Shown here piece by piece: positions 41,137-50,569 of a stretch of 64,000 bases of DNA. How positions within the stretch are numbered: position 1 is the stretch's first letter; every line of letters starts with the position of its first letter. A program made the translations under genes and the position numbers. The notes under the pieces are model-generated. The model made no database searches. It was not told the origin of the DNA and worked only from the letters and a program-made list of their open reading frames with translations. The stretch is from an uncultured Bacteroidaceae bacterium. GTDB lineage: Bacteria > Bacteroidota > Bacteroidia > Bacteroidales > Bacteroidaceae. The stretch covers positions 1 to 64,000 of the forward strand of contig CAJOCU010000009.1 of NCBI GenBank assembly GCA_905233765.1, read 5' to 3'.

Positions 41137-42096
41137 ATGATGTTGCTTGATATCCTCATTGTCGTAATTGGTGCTGCGCTGGTGCTTGTCGGTGCCGACA
41201 AACTCACAGACGGCGCAGTGGCCGTAGCTCGTCGCTTTCAGATTCCCGAGATGGTGATAGGCCTGACGATTGTCGGCTTTGGCACCTCCTTGCCAGAATT
41301 CATGGTGAGTCTGCTCTCGGGTGTTCAGGGTTCTTCGGGCATGAGCATTGGCAACATCGTGGGTAGCAATCTGTTCAACGCCCTGATGATTGTGGGCGTC
41401 TCGGCTGTGTTCTATCCCATTACGGTGTCGCGAACCTCGGTGCGGAAGGATATACCGCTGGTGCTGCTTTCCAGCGTGGCCATGACAGCGCTCGCGCTTG
41501 ACGTGCTGATCAGCGGTGGTGTGACCGATGTCATTTCGCGTGGCGACGGCATCGTGCTCATGTGCTTCTTTGTGATTTTCATGGCCTACACGTTCTCGAT
41601 GGCCAAGTCGGGCGCCGAGGATGTAGAGGCAGGGGAGGGCGCTCCCATGTCAGTGTGGCGGATGGTACTGTACATCGTCCTGGGTCTTGCTGCGCTCATT
41701 GGCGGTGGCCAGCTGTTTGTTGAGGGCTCTTGTGGCATCGCTCGCGAACTGGGTGTGAGCGAGGCTGTGATTGGCCTAACCCTCGTTGCCGGAGGCACTT
41801 CGCTGCCCGAGCTGGCGACGAGTGTGATTGCCGCGCGTAAAGGGCGCAGCGCGATGGCCGTTGGCAATGTCATCGGCAGTATGCTTTTCAATACCTTCTG
41901 GGTCATAGGCTTTTGCGCCACCATCCGCCCGTTGCCGGTCACGGACATAGACTGGGTCGATTTTGCGATGCTCATCTTTGCCTCGGTGCTCTTCTGGTTC
42001 TTTGCGCGTACCAGACACTATATAGGCCGTTTTGAGGGCGGCATTATGGTGGCAACCTACGTTGCTTATATCACGTGGCTTGTTCTGTCACTCTGA
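41137..42096 (+). CDS. Calcium/sodium antiporter (CaCA family, YrbG-like)
   Basis: 319 residues from ATG 41137. The two inverted alpha repeats are clear: IVGFGTSLPEFMVSLLSG ... GNIVGSNLFNALMIVG, and VAGGTSLPELATSVIAARKGRSAMAVGNVIGSMLFNTFWVIG. Ten membrane segments are expected. It exchanges Ca2+ for Na+ (or K+) across the inner membrane. It is a stand-alone gene. Confidence 0.92.
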   Translation: MMLLDILIVVIGAALVLVGADKLTDGAVAVARRFQIPEMVIGLTIVGFGTSLPEFMVSLLSGVQGSSGMSIGNIVGSNLFNALMIVGVSAVFYPITVSRTSVRKDIPLVLLSSVAMTALALDVLISGGVTDVISRGDGIVLMCFFVIFMAYTFSMAKSGAEDVEAGEGAPMSVWRMVLYIVLGLAALIGGGQLFVEGSCGIARELGVSEAVIGLTLVAGGTSLPELATSVIAARKGRSAMAVGNVIGSMLFNTFWVIGFCATIRPLPVTDIDWVDFAMLIFASVLFWFFARTRHYIGRFEGGIMVATYVAYITWLVLSL

Positions 42097-42180
42097 GCAC
42101 GTTTGTGCCTTTTGCCTTGCCGTCGCGTTTGTCGTAGGTCAAGATTTCCGCATCAGCGGAGTGGAATTTGTTGTAAAATA

Positions 42181-42212
42181 GTTGGCTCAATAAGAAAAAA
42201 ATCGTACTTTTG
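42181..42212 (+). promoter_or_regulatory. Promoter for the glycogen operon
   Basis: GTTG (42181-42184), 20 bases, TACTTTTG (42205-42212); ATG at 42259. Confidence 0.6.
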
Positions 42213-42258
42213 CACCCGATTTCGAGAGCATATATTAGGTAAATCCGTTTAAAGGTAA

Positions 42259-43986
42259 ATGAGGCAAAAGAGACTCCTTCCCGACTACATCTTTGAATCC
42301 AGTTGGGAAGTCTGTAATAAAGTAGGCGGCATCTACACCGTCCTTTCCACCCGTGCTAAGACTCTTCAGGATGCAATGCCCGACCGTGTTGTTTTCATTG
42401 GTCCTGATTTCTGGCAAGACAAGAAGAATCCCCTTTTCGTTGAAGACAAGCGGCTGTGGGCCGACTGGCGCCGTAGTGCTGCCAAGGAGTCCCTCGGCAT
42501 CCGCATTGGTCGTTGGCAAATCCCGGGCCGCCCTGTGGTGGTACTGGTGGATTTCGTGCCGTTCTATGCGCAGCGCAACAACATCTACGGCGCCGCCTGG
42601 ACCGATTTCCAGGTGGATTCCCTGCACGCTTACGGCGACTACGACGAGGCCTCGATGTTCTCCTATGCCGCCGGTCGGGTTGTAGAGAGTTTCTATCACT
42701 TTTTCCTCAATGAATCCAAGCGGGTTGTCTATCAGGCTCACGAATGGATGACGGGCCTCGGCGCCTTGTACATCCACAAGCACGTTCCGGCTATTGCCAC
42801 CATCTTCACGACGCACGCCACCACCATTGGCCGCAGCATCGCCGGTAATGGCAAGCCGCTCTACGACTACCTCTTTGCCTACAACGGCAACCAGATGGCC
42901 GACGAGCTCAACGTGCAGTCGAAGCACAGCATCGAGCGCCAGACGGCTCACCACGTGGATTGTTTTACCACGGTGAGCGATGTGACCGCCCACGAATGCA
43001 TGGAGCTGCTCGACAAGCAGCCCGACGTGGTGCTGCCCAACGGTTTTGAGATGGACTTTGTGCCGAAGGGTGTCACCTTCGTCAACCGCCGTCGCAAGGC
43101 GCGCCAGCGCATCCTCGAAGTGGCCAATGCGCTGATGGGAACCACCCTGGGCGACGACACGCTCATCGTCTCCACGAGCGGTCGCTACGAATGGAAGAAC
43201 AAGGGTATCGACGTGTATCTCGAGGCGCTCAACCGAACCCTCCACGACGAGCGTCTGGAGCGCCCCGTGCTCGCCCTGGTGGAAGTGCCCGCTTGGCAGG
43301 CCGGGCCACGTCGCGAGCTGCAGGAGCGTCTGGAGTGGATGAAGACGAAGGGCTATGCCGAGGACAAACCGCTTCCCGATCCCTTCATCACCCACTACCT
43401 GCATGAGCCGGGTGGCGACATGACCTGCCAGTTCATCCACCGCTGCGGCATCGCCAACCGCGAGAGCAGCCGCCTGAAGGTGATGTTCGTGCCTTGCTAC
43501 CTCGATGGCGCCGACGGCATCTTCAACATGCACTACTACGACCTCCTGCTGGGTCTCGACCTCACGGTCTATCCCTCGTACTACGAGCCGTGGGGCTACA
43601 CGCCGCTGGAGAGCGTGGCCTTCAAGGTGCCCTGCGTCACCACGACGCTGGCCGGCTTCGGTCTTTGGGCCAACGAGCAGAAGAAGGGTGCCAAGAAGGC
43701 TGCCAACGGGCGCGTAGAAAGGGGGAGCGACTGCTACCTCGACGTTGATGGCGTGGAGGTCGTCGTGCGCTCCGACTACAACTATGATGAGGTTGCCGAC
43801 AGCATCCGCGACGAGATCATCGGTTTCTCCAAGCTCTCAAAGAAGGAGGTGGAGATCGCGCGCAAGGCCGCAGCAGCCCTCGCCGAGAAGGCGCAATGGA
43901 AGCACTTCATCGCGTACTACTACGAGGCCTACGACATCGCCCTCCGCCGCGCGGAGAGCCGCATGGCGCAAGACTCCATGGTATGA
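42259..43986 (+). CDS. GT3-type glycogen synthase
   Basis: 575 residues. The start reads ESSWEVCNKVGGIYTVLSTRAKT, the nucleotide-sugar loop of the eukaryote-like GT3 glycogen synthases and not the KTGGLADV of bacterial GlgA. Other marks are VYQAHEWMTGLGALYI, TTHATTIGRSIAG, LPNGFEMDFV and the C-terminal YPSYYEPWGYTPLESVAFKVPCVTTTLAGFGLW with the conserved E-x7-E pair. It builds alpha-1,4-glucan from a nucleotide-glucose donor (UDP- or ADP-glucose not decided by sequence). It pairs with the phosphorylase gene 56 bases downstream. Confidence 0.9.
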   Translation: MRQKRLLPDYIFESSWEVCNKVGGIYTVLSTRAKTLQDAMPDRVVFIGPDFWQDKKNPLFVEDKRLWADWRRSAAKESLGIRIGRWQIPGRPVVVLVDFVPFYAQRNNIYGAAWTDFQVDSLHAYGDYDEASMFSYAAGRVVESFYHFFLNESKRVVYQAHEWMTGLGALYIHKHVPAIATIFTTHATTIGRSIAGNGKPLYDYLFAYNGNQMADELNVQSKHSIERQTAHHVDCFTTVSDVTAHECMELLDKQPDVVLPNGFEMDFVPKGVTFVNRRRKARQRILEVANALMGTTLGDDTLIVSTSGRYEWKNKGIDVYLEALNRTLHDERLERPVLALVEVPAWQAGPRRELQERLEWMKTKGYAEDKPLPDPFITHYLHEPGGDMTCQFIHRCGIANRESSRLKVMFVPCYLDGADGIFNMHYYDLLLGLDLTVYPSYYEPWGYTPLESVAFKVPCVTTTLAGFGLWANEQKKGAKKAANGRVERGSDCYLDVDGVEVVVRSDYNYDEVADSIRDEIIGFSKLSKKEVEIARKAAAALAEKAQWKHFIAYYYEAYDIALRRAESRMAQDSMV

Positions 43987-44042
43987 GAAATTCACAAAGT
44001 TTTGAACTATATTGTCACACACTTTTCCAAAAATAACAGTTT

Positions 44043-46607
44043 ATGAAGATTAAAGCAAGCAACGCCAACGACGCTCAATGGAAGCCGGTAGTAGTGAAAA
44101 GCTCCATCCCCGCCGAGTTGAGTAAGTTGGAGGAACTCGCCCACAACATGTGGTGGGCTTGGAACCACAGTGCCCGCAGTTTGTTCACCCATCTTGACCC
44201 CGTCCTCTACGAGGAGTGCGGCCAGAACCCTGTCCTCATGCTTGAGCGCCTGAGCTACGAGAAGCTCTCTGAGCTCTCCAAGGACAAGGCTATCATCAAG
44301 AAGATGAACGATGTCTATGCCGAGTTCCGCGCCTACATGGATGTTAAGCCCCGCACCGACCGTGCGAGTGTCGCTTATTTGTGCATGGAGTATGGCCTGA
44401 ACCAGTCTCTGAAGATCTATTCCGGTGGTCTCGGCATCCTGGCCGGCGACTACATCAAGGAAGCCTCCGACAGCAACGTCGATATGTGTGCCGTTGGTTT
44501 CCTCTATCGTTTCGGCTACTTCACGCAGACCCTCTCCATGGACGGTCAGCAGATTGCCAACTACGAGGCCCAGAACTTCGGCAGCCTGCCCATCGAACAG
44601 CAGATGGACAAGGACGGCAAGCCCCTGGTCATCGATGTTCCCTACATGAACTATCAGGTTCATGCCTATGTCTGGCGCGTTAACGTCGGTCGCGTGAAGC
44701 TCTATCTGCTCGACACTGACAACGACTTGAACAGCGAGTACGACCGTCCCATCACCCACGCCCTCTACGGCGGCGACTGGGAGAACCGTCTGAAGCAGGA
44801 GATCCTGCTCGGTATCGGCGGTGTGCTGCTGCTGAAGAAGCTCGGCATCAAGAAGGACGTCTATCATTGCAACGAGGGCCACGCCGCCCTGTGCAACGTG
44901 CAGCGCCTCGTGGACTACGTGCAGAGTGGCCTGAGCTTCAACCAGGCTCTCGAACTCGTGCGCGCGTCCTCTCTCTATACCGTGCACACGCCCGTGCCCG
45001 CAGGCCACGACTACTTCGACGAGGGTCTCTTCGGCAAGTACATGAGCGGCTATCCCCAGATGCTCGGCATCACGTGGGATGAGTTCATCGGCATGGGCCG
45101 CCAGAACCCCGATGACCACGGCGAGCGTTTCTGCATGAGCACCTTCGCCTGCAACACCTGCCAGGAGGTCAACGGTGTCAGCTGGCTCCACGGCGAGGTC
45201 AGCAAGAAGATGTTCCAGAACATCTGGAAGGGCTACTTCCCCGAGGAGAGCCACGTTGGCTATGTCACCAACGGCGTGCACTTCCCCACATGGTGTGCCC
45301 ACGAGTGGCGCCAGCTCTATGCCAAGTACTTCGATCCCAGCCACCTCGCAGACCAGAGCAACGAGCAGATCTGGCACGGCATCTATGATGTGCCAGATGC
45401 CGAGATCTGGAAGACCCGCATGGCCCTGAAGACCAAGCTCGTGGACTACATCCGCCAGCAGTTCCGCGAGAGCTGGCTGAAGAACCAGGGCGACCCCAGC
45501 CGCGTTGTCAATCTCATGGAGAAGATCAACCCCAACGCGCTGCTCATCGGTTTCGGTCGCCGCTTCGCCACCTACAAGCGTGCACACCTGCTCTTCACCG
45601 ACCTGGAGCGTCTGGAGAAGATTGTCAACAACCCCAACTACCCCGTGCAGTTCCTCTACACTGGTAAGGCTCATCCCGCCGACGGTGCCGGTCAGGGTCT
45701 GATCAAGAAGATCTACGAGATCAGCCAGCGTCCCGAATTCCTGGGCAAGATCATCTTCCTTGAGAACTACGACATGCAGCTCGCTCGTCGCTTGATCTCT
45801 GGCGTTGACATCTGGATGAACACCCCGACGCGTCCGCTCGAGGCCTCTGGCACCAGCGGCGAGAAGGCTCTCATGAACGGTGTCGTCAACCTCTCCGTCC
45901 TCGACGGCTGGTGGCTCGAAGGCTACCGCGAGGGTGCCGGCTGGGCACTCACCGAGAAGCGCACCTACGAGAACCAGGCTTACCAGGACCAGCTCGACGC
46001 TGCCACCATCTACAGCCTGCTCGAGAACGAGATCATGCCTACATACTACGCTCGTAACTCCAAGGGCTACAGCGCATCGTGGATTCAGGTCATCAAGAAC
46101 AGCATCGCCCGCATCGCGCCTCACTACACCATGAAGCGCCAGCTCGACGACTACTACACCAAGTTCTACAACCCGCTCGCAGCGCGCTCCAAGAAGCTGC
46201 AGGCCCACGACAACCAGCTCGCCAAGGAGATTGCTCTCTGGAAGGAAGCTGTGGCAGAGCGTTGGGACGGCGTGCGTGTCGTAGGTGCTGAGAAGGGTGA
46301 AGCCCTCGTGAAGGGAATGATTGAATCCGGCACCAAGTACGACATCAACATCGTCATCGACGAGGCCGGCCTCGACAACGCCATTGGCGTAGAGCTCGTC
46401 ACCCTGACCACCGACAAGAAGGGCGAGGACCACATCTATAGCGTTGAACCCCTGGAGGTTGTGAAGCGCGAAGGAAACCTCTACACCTTCCACGTCACCC
46501 ACACCATCAACAACGCAGGCATGTTCAAGATCGCCTATCGTATCTTCCCCAAGAACGATCTGCTGCCGCATCGTCAGGACTTCTGCTACGTGAAGTGGTT
46601 CCTCTAA
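44043..46607 (+). CDS. glgP: Alpha-glucan (glycogen) phosphorylase
   Basis: 854 residues, GT35. The N-terminal stretch [20 protein letters not shown] is that of the short 'alpha-glucan family' phosphorylases. The start of the glucan site ([33 protein letters not shown]), the C-terminal [54 protein letters not shown] and the residues that hold the cofactor phosphate are present. It releases glucose 1-phosphate from stored glycogen. It shares a promoter with the synthase and ends at a strong terminator. Confidence 0.93.
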   Translation: MKIKASNANDAQWKPVVVKSSIPAELSKLEELAHNMWWAWNHSARSLFTHLDPVLYEECGQNPVLMLERLSYEKLSELSKDKAIIKKMNDVYAEFRAYMDVKPRTDRASVAYLCMEYGLNQSLKIYSGGLGILAGDYIKEASDSNVDMCAVGFLYRFGYFTQTLSMDGQQIANYEAQNFGSLPIEQQMDKDGKPLVIDVPYMNYQVHAYVWRVNVGRVKLYLLDTDNDLNSEYDRPITHALYGGDWENRLKQEILLGIGGVLLLKKLGIKKDVYHCNEGHAALCNVQRLVDYVQSGLSFNQALELVRASSLYTVHTPVPAGHDYFDEGLFGKYMSGYPQMLGITWDEFIGMGRQNPDDHGERFCMSTFACNTCQEVNGVSWLHGEVSKKMFQNIWKGYFPEESHVGYVTNGVHFPTWCAHEWRQLYAKYFDPSHLADQSNEQIWHGIYDVPDAEIWKTRMALKTKLVDYIRQQFRESWLKNQGDPSRVVNLMEKINPNALLIGFGRRFATYKRAHLLFTDLERLEKIVNNPNYPVQFLYTGKAHPADGAGQGLIKKIYEISQRPEFLGKIIFLENYDMQLARRLISGVDIWMNTPTRPLEASGTSGEKALMNGVVNLSVLDGWWLEGYREGAGWALTEKRTYENQAYQDQLDAATIYSLLENEIMPTYYARNSKGYSASWIQVIKNSIARIAPHYTMKRQLDDYYTKFYNPLAARSKKLQAHDNQLAKEIALWKEAVAERWDGVRVVGAEKGEALVKGMIESGTKYDINIVIDEAGLDNAIGVELVTLTTDKKGEDHIYSVEPLEVVKREGNLYTFHVTHTINNAGMFKIAYRIFPKNDLLPHRQDFCYVKWFL

Positions 46608-46633
46608 TAGAGAGATCGTTTTACCCTGTACCT

Positions 46634-46673
46634 TCGAGTGGACTGCCTTGGTGGTCCACTCGATGCTTTTTTT
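46634..46673 (+). terminator. Intrinsic terminator of the glycogen operon
   Basis: TCGAGTGGAC (46634-46643) and GTCCACTCGA (46654-46663) form a perfect 10-pair stem, followed by TGC and seven T. Confidence 0.93.
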
Positions 46674-46716
46674 ACAGGTCATTCTGCCGTGCGCCTGCAA
46701 CTTTTCTCCCTTTTTC

Positions 46717-46747
46717 TTTGCACAAATGTCTTAAATCGCTACTTTTG
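46717..46747 (+). promoter_or_regulatory. Promoter for the GH43-like gene
   Basis: TTTG at 46717-46720, exactly 19 bases, TACTTTTG at 46740-46747; ATG at 46790. Confidence 0.75.
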
Positions 46748-46789
46748 CAGCGTGTTCCGCAACATTTGTGTTAATACCTATTGCCTACT

Positions 46790-48601
46790 ATGAATACATT
46801 CCGTAAAACCACTGCACTATCGCTTCTGTTTGCATGGGCAGCTTTCATGAACCTCGCCCGTGCTGAGGCTTTCACCAAGTACCTCTTCGTGTACTTCCCC
46901 AGCAACTCCAATGAGAACGTCTATTACGCCCTCTCGGACAACGGTTATGACTACACACCGATGAACGATGGGCAGATGATTATCAGCGCCGACTCGATAT
47001 CCCTCAAGCACGGCGTTCGCGACCCGCATATCCTGCGTGGCGCGGATGGCTATTTCTATATGGTACTCACAGATATGCGCTGTGCCGAAGGCTGGGAGAG
47101 CAACCGTGGCATCGTAATGATGAAGAGCCGCGACCTGGTGAACTGGACACACTCCACCGTGCACTTCCCCGACAAGTACAAAGGCACTATCTATGACAAG
47201 GTCACCCGCGTGTGGGCACCTGAGACCATCTGGGACCCGCAGGCAGAGAAGTATATGGTCTATTTCTCGCTCCTCACCAGCGACGGCAGCATCCCCTATG
47301 ACAAGGTGTTTTACTGTTATGCCAACGCCGACTTCACCGACCTGGAGGGAGGACCTACGTTCCTCTACGACCGCGGCTCGGCGACCATTGATATGGACAT
47401 CGTCTTCAACGAGAGCGACGGCCTCTACCACGGCTTCTACAAGAACGAGGGCTCCGGCGGTATCTGCAAGGTGACTGCCCAGACGCTCACCGCACCCGAC
47501 GGCCAGCCCTTGGGCTCGCAGTGGAGTGCTCCCAGTGGCACACTGCAGCAGACTACAGAGGCTGTTGAGGGCGCCGGTGTGTTCCAGCTCATCGATGGCA
47601 ACACCTGGGTGTTGATGTACGACTGCTACATGAACGGCCACTACCAGTTCTGCACCTCCACCGACCTGCTCAACTTCACCTTCAAGCAGAACACCTACAC
47701 CAGCGGCGCCTTCACCCCACGCCACGGCACCGTCATCCCCGTCACCGATGCCGAAGTGGCGGCTATCAACAAATACCTCACCGACAAGGCGAAAGCGCGC
47801 TATGTGGAGGCCCTGAAGCAGGAAGTCAACACCGCCCGCGCTATGGGCCTTGATGTCAGCCGTGCCGAAGCACTTCTGGCGCAGGACGAGAGCACCATAG
47901 AGAACCTGCAGTCCGCGGCTGCAGAGCTCAACGTGGAGGAATACGCCTTCGTCACCACACGCTACCCCGAGGACAAGACCTCGCTCATCAGCGATGCCTG
48001 GACGATGGTCAACGAGCGAGACAATCGTGGTCAGCACTGGGACGGTACAACCACTTCCACCTACTACGAACAGAATCAGGGATGGGGTAACACCTCCTGG
48101 CAGATGTCGATGACACAGCAGCTGACGCTGCCCGCCGGCTACTACGCCCTGAAGGCCTCAGGCCGCTCCGCATCCGACGCCGTCAACGCCACCATGAGCA
48201 TCGCCGACCAGAGCGTCCGCTTCCCCGCGAAAGCCGATGAGGGCTATGGCATCACCACCGACGGCACCGCCTCCTTCGATGGCACCAAGACCTACGCCAA
48301 CGGCGGCAAGGGTCGCGGTTGGGAGTGGCGCTACATCACCTTCCATCTTGAACAGGAGACCACCGTCACCCTCACGCTCCAGGCCAGCGTGCAGAACGCT
48401 GCGCAACAATGGGTCAGCATCAGCAACCTCTCGCTCCTCTACAACGAGAGCGACCCCGCCAATGTGCCCGTCGTTGCCGATGCCGTCGACAAAGGTCCCG
48501 CTGAGATCTACACCATCTCCGGCCAGCGCCTCGACCGCACCCGCCACGGCGTCAACCTCGTGCATCGCAAAGGCGTTACAGAAAAGGTGATTGTCCGCTA
48601 G
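46790..48601 (+). CDS. Secreted GH43-like glycoside hydrolase
   Basis: 603 residues from ATG 46790 with signal peptide MNTFRKTTALSLLFAWAAFMNLARA. The five-blade propeller has the GH43 acids: base Asp in HGVRDPHILRG, WAPETIWDPQ, the Asp in IDMDIVFNE and the acid Glu in EAVEGAGVFQL. A helical part (about 320-370), a carbohydrate-binding-like beta domain (about 400-560) and the tail YTISGQRLDRTRHGVNLVHRKG follow. It likely removes arabinose, xylose or galactose residues; the subfamily is unclear. The tail is the short C-terminal type seen on three other exported proteins here. Confidence 0.83.
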   Translation: MNTFRKTTALSLLFAWAAFMNLARAEAFTKYLFVYFPSNSNENVYYALSDNGYDYTPMNDGQMIISADSISLKHGVRDPHILRGADGYFYMVLTDMRCAEGWESNRGIVMMKSRDLVNWTHSTVHFPDKYKGTIYDKVTRVWAPETIWDPQAEKYMVYFSLLTSDGSIPYDKVFYCYANADFTDLEGGPTFLYDRGSATIDMDIVFNESDGLYHGFYKNEGSGGICKVTAQTLTAPDGQPLGSQWSAPSGTLQQTTEAVEGAGVFQLIDGNTWVLMYDCYMNGHYQFCTSTDLLNFTFKQNTYTSGAFTPRHGTVIPVTDAEVAAINKYLTDKAKARYVEALKQEVNTARAMGLDVSRAEALLAQDESTIENLQSAAAELNVEEYAFVTTRYPEDKTSLISDAWTMVNERDNRGQHWDGTTTSTYYEQNQGWGNTSWQMSMTQQLTLPAGYYALKASGRSASDAVNATMSIADQSVRFPAKADEGYGITTDGTASFDGTKTYANGGKGRGWEWRYITFHLEQETTVTLTLQASVQNAAQQWVSISNLSLLYNESDPANVPVVADAVDKGPAEIYTISGQRLDRTRHGVNLVHRKGVTEKVIVR

Positions 48602-48642
48602 CGTACGCGAACAAAGCGCGAATACAAGTGCGTTGTGTTGCC

Positions 48643-48704
48643 GTTTACCATGCATGGTAAACTCGATTTCCATACATGGTAAACGCGTGTTCCATGCATG
48701 GAAC
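48643..48704. repeat. Three palindromes with 22-base spacing
   Basis: GTTTACCATGCATGGTAAAC (48643-48662, perfect), CCATACATGG core (48670-48679) and GTTCCATGCATGGAAC (48689-48704, perfect). Their centres lie at 48652.5, 48674.5 and 48696.5: two helical turns apart each time, as expected for sites bound on one face of DNA. Confidence 0.75.
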
Positions 48705-48776
48705 TCGTTGTTCGGTCGCGAGCCAACAACGATAAGATTGCGGTCTTACTGTTCGAAGCTCACGCTCTTACGGCCC

Positions 48777-48798
48777 GAAGACCGCGGTCTTCATTTTT
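48777..48798 (+). terminator. Terminator-like palindrome
   Basis: GAAGACCGCGGTCTTC (48777-48792) is a perfect palindrome followed by ATTTTTT. It lies 176 bases after the GH43-like stop. An upstream GCGGTCTT (48740-48747) could pair with its left half instead. Confidence 0.6.
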
Positions 48799-49051
48799 TA
48801 TTATTTGCCCAACAAAGCTTCACAAGCCTTCACAGCTCTTCACCTGCTTACCCCAATCTCTGGTCGGCATATCCGCTTTGATACTTTTGTGAATCTATTG
48901 TGAATCTTTTTATCGTAAGCTTCACGCTCTAACGGCCAGTTACACAATAGCTTACTGTTATAATGTGAAGGTGAAACTTTTTTTGCATTTCGGAATTTTA
49001 TGACTTTTACCTCTGGATTTTGATGCTCGCACTGCAAAAATCTGCGATTCT

Positions 49052-49084
49052 TTTGGCTGATTCAGAAAACATTCGCTACTTTTG
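49052..49084 (+). promoter_or_regulatory. Promoter for the split lipoprotein gene
   Basis: TTTG at 49052-49055, 21 bases, TACTTTTG at 49077-49084; ATG at 49133. Confidence 0.65.
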
Positions 49085-49132
49085 CATCGCAATCCGTAAG
49101 AATTATTACTATATCATTGTTCAGTTTCTATT

Positions 49133-49669
49133 ATGAAAGCCATCTACTCCAAACTATTTATCATCGCTTTGTGCATGACAGTTGTTGTGTCTTGTGGTAA
49201 AGATGATGAAACGGGTTCAATAACAAATCCTGACACCTCGCAGAATGAAGGCGACAATGAAAACAATGGTAGTAATGATGATGAAGGGCGCGAAGGCAAT
49301 GATCCTGAGATAGATAATGGTGAAGCTCCAGACGCCGAAATTGGCGCTGATAATACAACAGATGAAATTGTGACAGGAGGATGTGCAGAGTTGGGCTATA
49401 ATAGTATTGTACTTTATGGCTACGTGAATAATGTAACTCCTACGCAAATGGGTATCATCTATGATACTGATGAGAGTTTTGCGAATAAGAAATATGCTTA
49501 TAGCAACAGCTTTGACCAAGGAACCTCCAACCGCCGCTTCCGAGTCTCTATTAATGGGCTGATTGCTGGACGGAAATATTATTATTATGCCTTTATAAAC
49601 AAAGGAAATATTGAATATTCAGCAGAACAAGTCTATACTTTTACAACAAAAAAGGCCTCACTTCTATAG
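49133..49669 (+). CDS. Lipoprotein, N-terminal part (Ig-like domain), ends at a frameshift
   Basis: 178 residues. A lipoprotein signal (MKAIYSKLFIIALCMTVVVSC, Cys 21) is followed by an acidic Asn/Glu/Asp-rich linker (about 22-80) and an Ig/FN3-like domain (YNSIVLYGYVNNVTPTQMGIIYDTDESF ... GLIAGRKYYYYAFINKGNIEYSAEQVYTFTTKK). The frame then reads ASLL and stops at 49667-49669. One base back, the frame continues for 267 residues as a PCMD-type domain, so this is the front half of one gene. The codons at the break are ACA AAA AAG, making the slippery heptamer A AAA AAG (49648-49654). Base composition is clearly more AT-rich than the neighbours. Confidence 0.75.
   Translation: MKAIYSKLFIIALCMTVVVSCGKDDETGSITNPDTSQNEGDNENNGSNDDEGREGNDPEIDNGEAPDAEIGADNTTDEIVTGGCAELGYNSIVLYGYVNNVTPTQMGIIYDTDESFANKKYAYSNSFDQGTSNRRFRVSINGLIAGRKYYYYAFINKGNIEYSAEQVYTFTTKKASLL
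49648..49654 (+). promoter_or_regulatory. Slippery heptamer A AAA AAG at the frame break
   Basis: In the zero frame the bases divide as A AAA AAG, the same heptamer and phase used for -1 frameshifting in E. coli dnaX. A -1 slip joins the two halves exactly. I see no strong downstream stem or upstream Shine-Dalgarno stimulator, so an indel in the A6 run (natural or from sequencing) is at least as likely. Confidence 0.45.
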
Positions 49670-50454
49670 ATATAGATGCCAATTACACTTTTTATTTTGA
49701 TAACAACTTTGAGTTAACGACTATCAAAGAGGGAGATCAATATCCCTTTTACACTTGGACTGAGACAGCGTGCAAGATTCAATGGTGGGCAAGTGGCAAC
49801 GGTGGTTTCCGCGTGACAGGCTTAAAGGCGGCACCAATGGAATATCCAACATGTCCCGAGTTAGGAACTGGTGTGGATGGGGGAAATTGCGTTAAACTCA
49901 CGACTCGTGATACGGGAGTCCTTGGCGATATGGTCAATATGCGAATAGCTGCAGGAAACCTATTCTCTGGTGTATTCGATATTGAAAGAGCAATGAAAGC
50001 GCCACTTACAGCCACCCGCATTGGACAACCTTATGCCCACAAACCAACAAACATGAAGGGCTATTATAAGTATAAGCCAGGTGCCAAGATGCAAGACCGT
50101 ACAGGTGGTGAGATTGCAGGTGTCACGGACTCTCCTGATATATACTGCATAATCTATCGCAATACAGATAATAATGGTAATCCTGTTCAATTAGATGGTT
50201 CCAATATCTTGACAAGTCCTGCCGTTGTAGGAATAGGACGTATTGAGCAATCTGGAATTGACAAGACAGGTTCACAATGGCTTCCATTCAACCTGCCCAT
50301 TAGTTATAATGCCTCTATCAAGAAAGATGATGTTTTAAGTTGGCACTACAATATTGCAATCGTTTTCACCTCTAGCATTCGTGGTGGTGAATTCATAGGT
50401 GCTATAGGTAGCACATTATGGATTGACAATGTGAGTTTGACAACAGAATATTAG
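49651..50454 (+). CDS. PCMD-type (putative carbohydrate metabolism) domain, C-terminal part of the split lipoprotein
   Basis: 267 residues in the -1 frame relative to the lipoprotein start, with no start codon of its own close to the domain start. It reads NYTFYFDNNFELTT-KEGDQYPFYTWTETACKIQWWASGNGGFRVTG, then YPTCPELGTGVDGGNCVKLTTRDTGVLGDMVNMRIAAGNLFSGVFDIERAMKAPL and the ending FIGAIGSTLWIDNVSLTTEY. This is the jelly-roll PCMD/DUF4493-partner domain of Bacteroidota surface lipoproteins, thought to bind glycans. If the frame break is not bypassed the gene is a pseudogene. Confidence 0.7.
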   Translation, partial: KGLTSIDIDANYTFYFDNNFELTTIKEGDQYPFYTWTETACKIQWWASGNGGFRVTGLKAAPMEYPTCPELGTGVDGGNCVKLTTRDTGVLGDMVNMRIAAGNLFSGVFDIERAMKAPLTATRIGQPYAHKPTNMKGYYKYKPGAKMQDRTGGEIAGVTDSPDIYCIIYRNTDNNGNPVQLDGSNILTSPAVVGIGRIEQSGIDKTGSQWLPFNLPISYNASIKKDDVLSWHYNIAIVFTSSIRGGEFIGAIGSTLWIDNVSLTTEY

Positions 50455-50569
50455 TCAATACCAATAATATCTTGCACATATATGTCCCGAGGGCTTCTCA
50501 TCAAGATTATAGAAGAAGTTAAACGAACTTTGAAATAAACAATGCCATTATAATAAATGTATCTTTTTG

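Larger units (their letters stand above)
48602..49132. other. 531-base non-coding stretch with palindromes and a terminator
   Basis: Contents in order: three CCATG/ACATGG palindromes centred 22 bases apart (48643-48704); a 16-base palindrome followed by T (48777-48798); two imperfect copies of AAGCTCACGCTCTTACGGCC (48756-48775 and 48917-48937); short CTTCACA-type repeats around 48818-48842; and a promoter for the next gene (49052-49084). No coding frame is supported. Confidence 0.75.

Noticed and set aside
44007..46700. An open frame of 897 codons on the minus strand covering glgP
   Set aside because: It mirrors the codon bias of the real gene, has no family motif and no promoter; glgP on the plus strand is certain.
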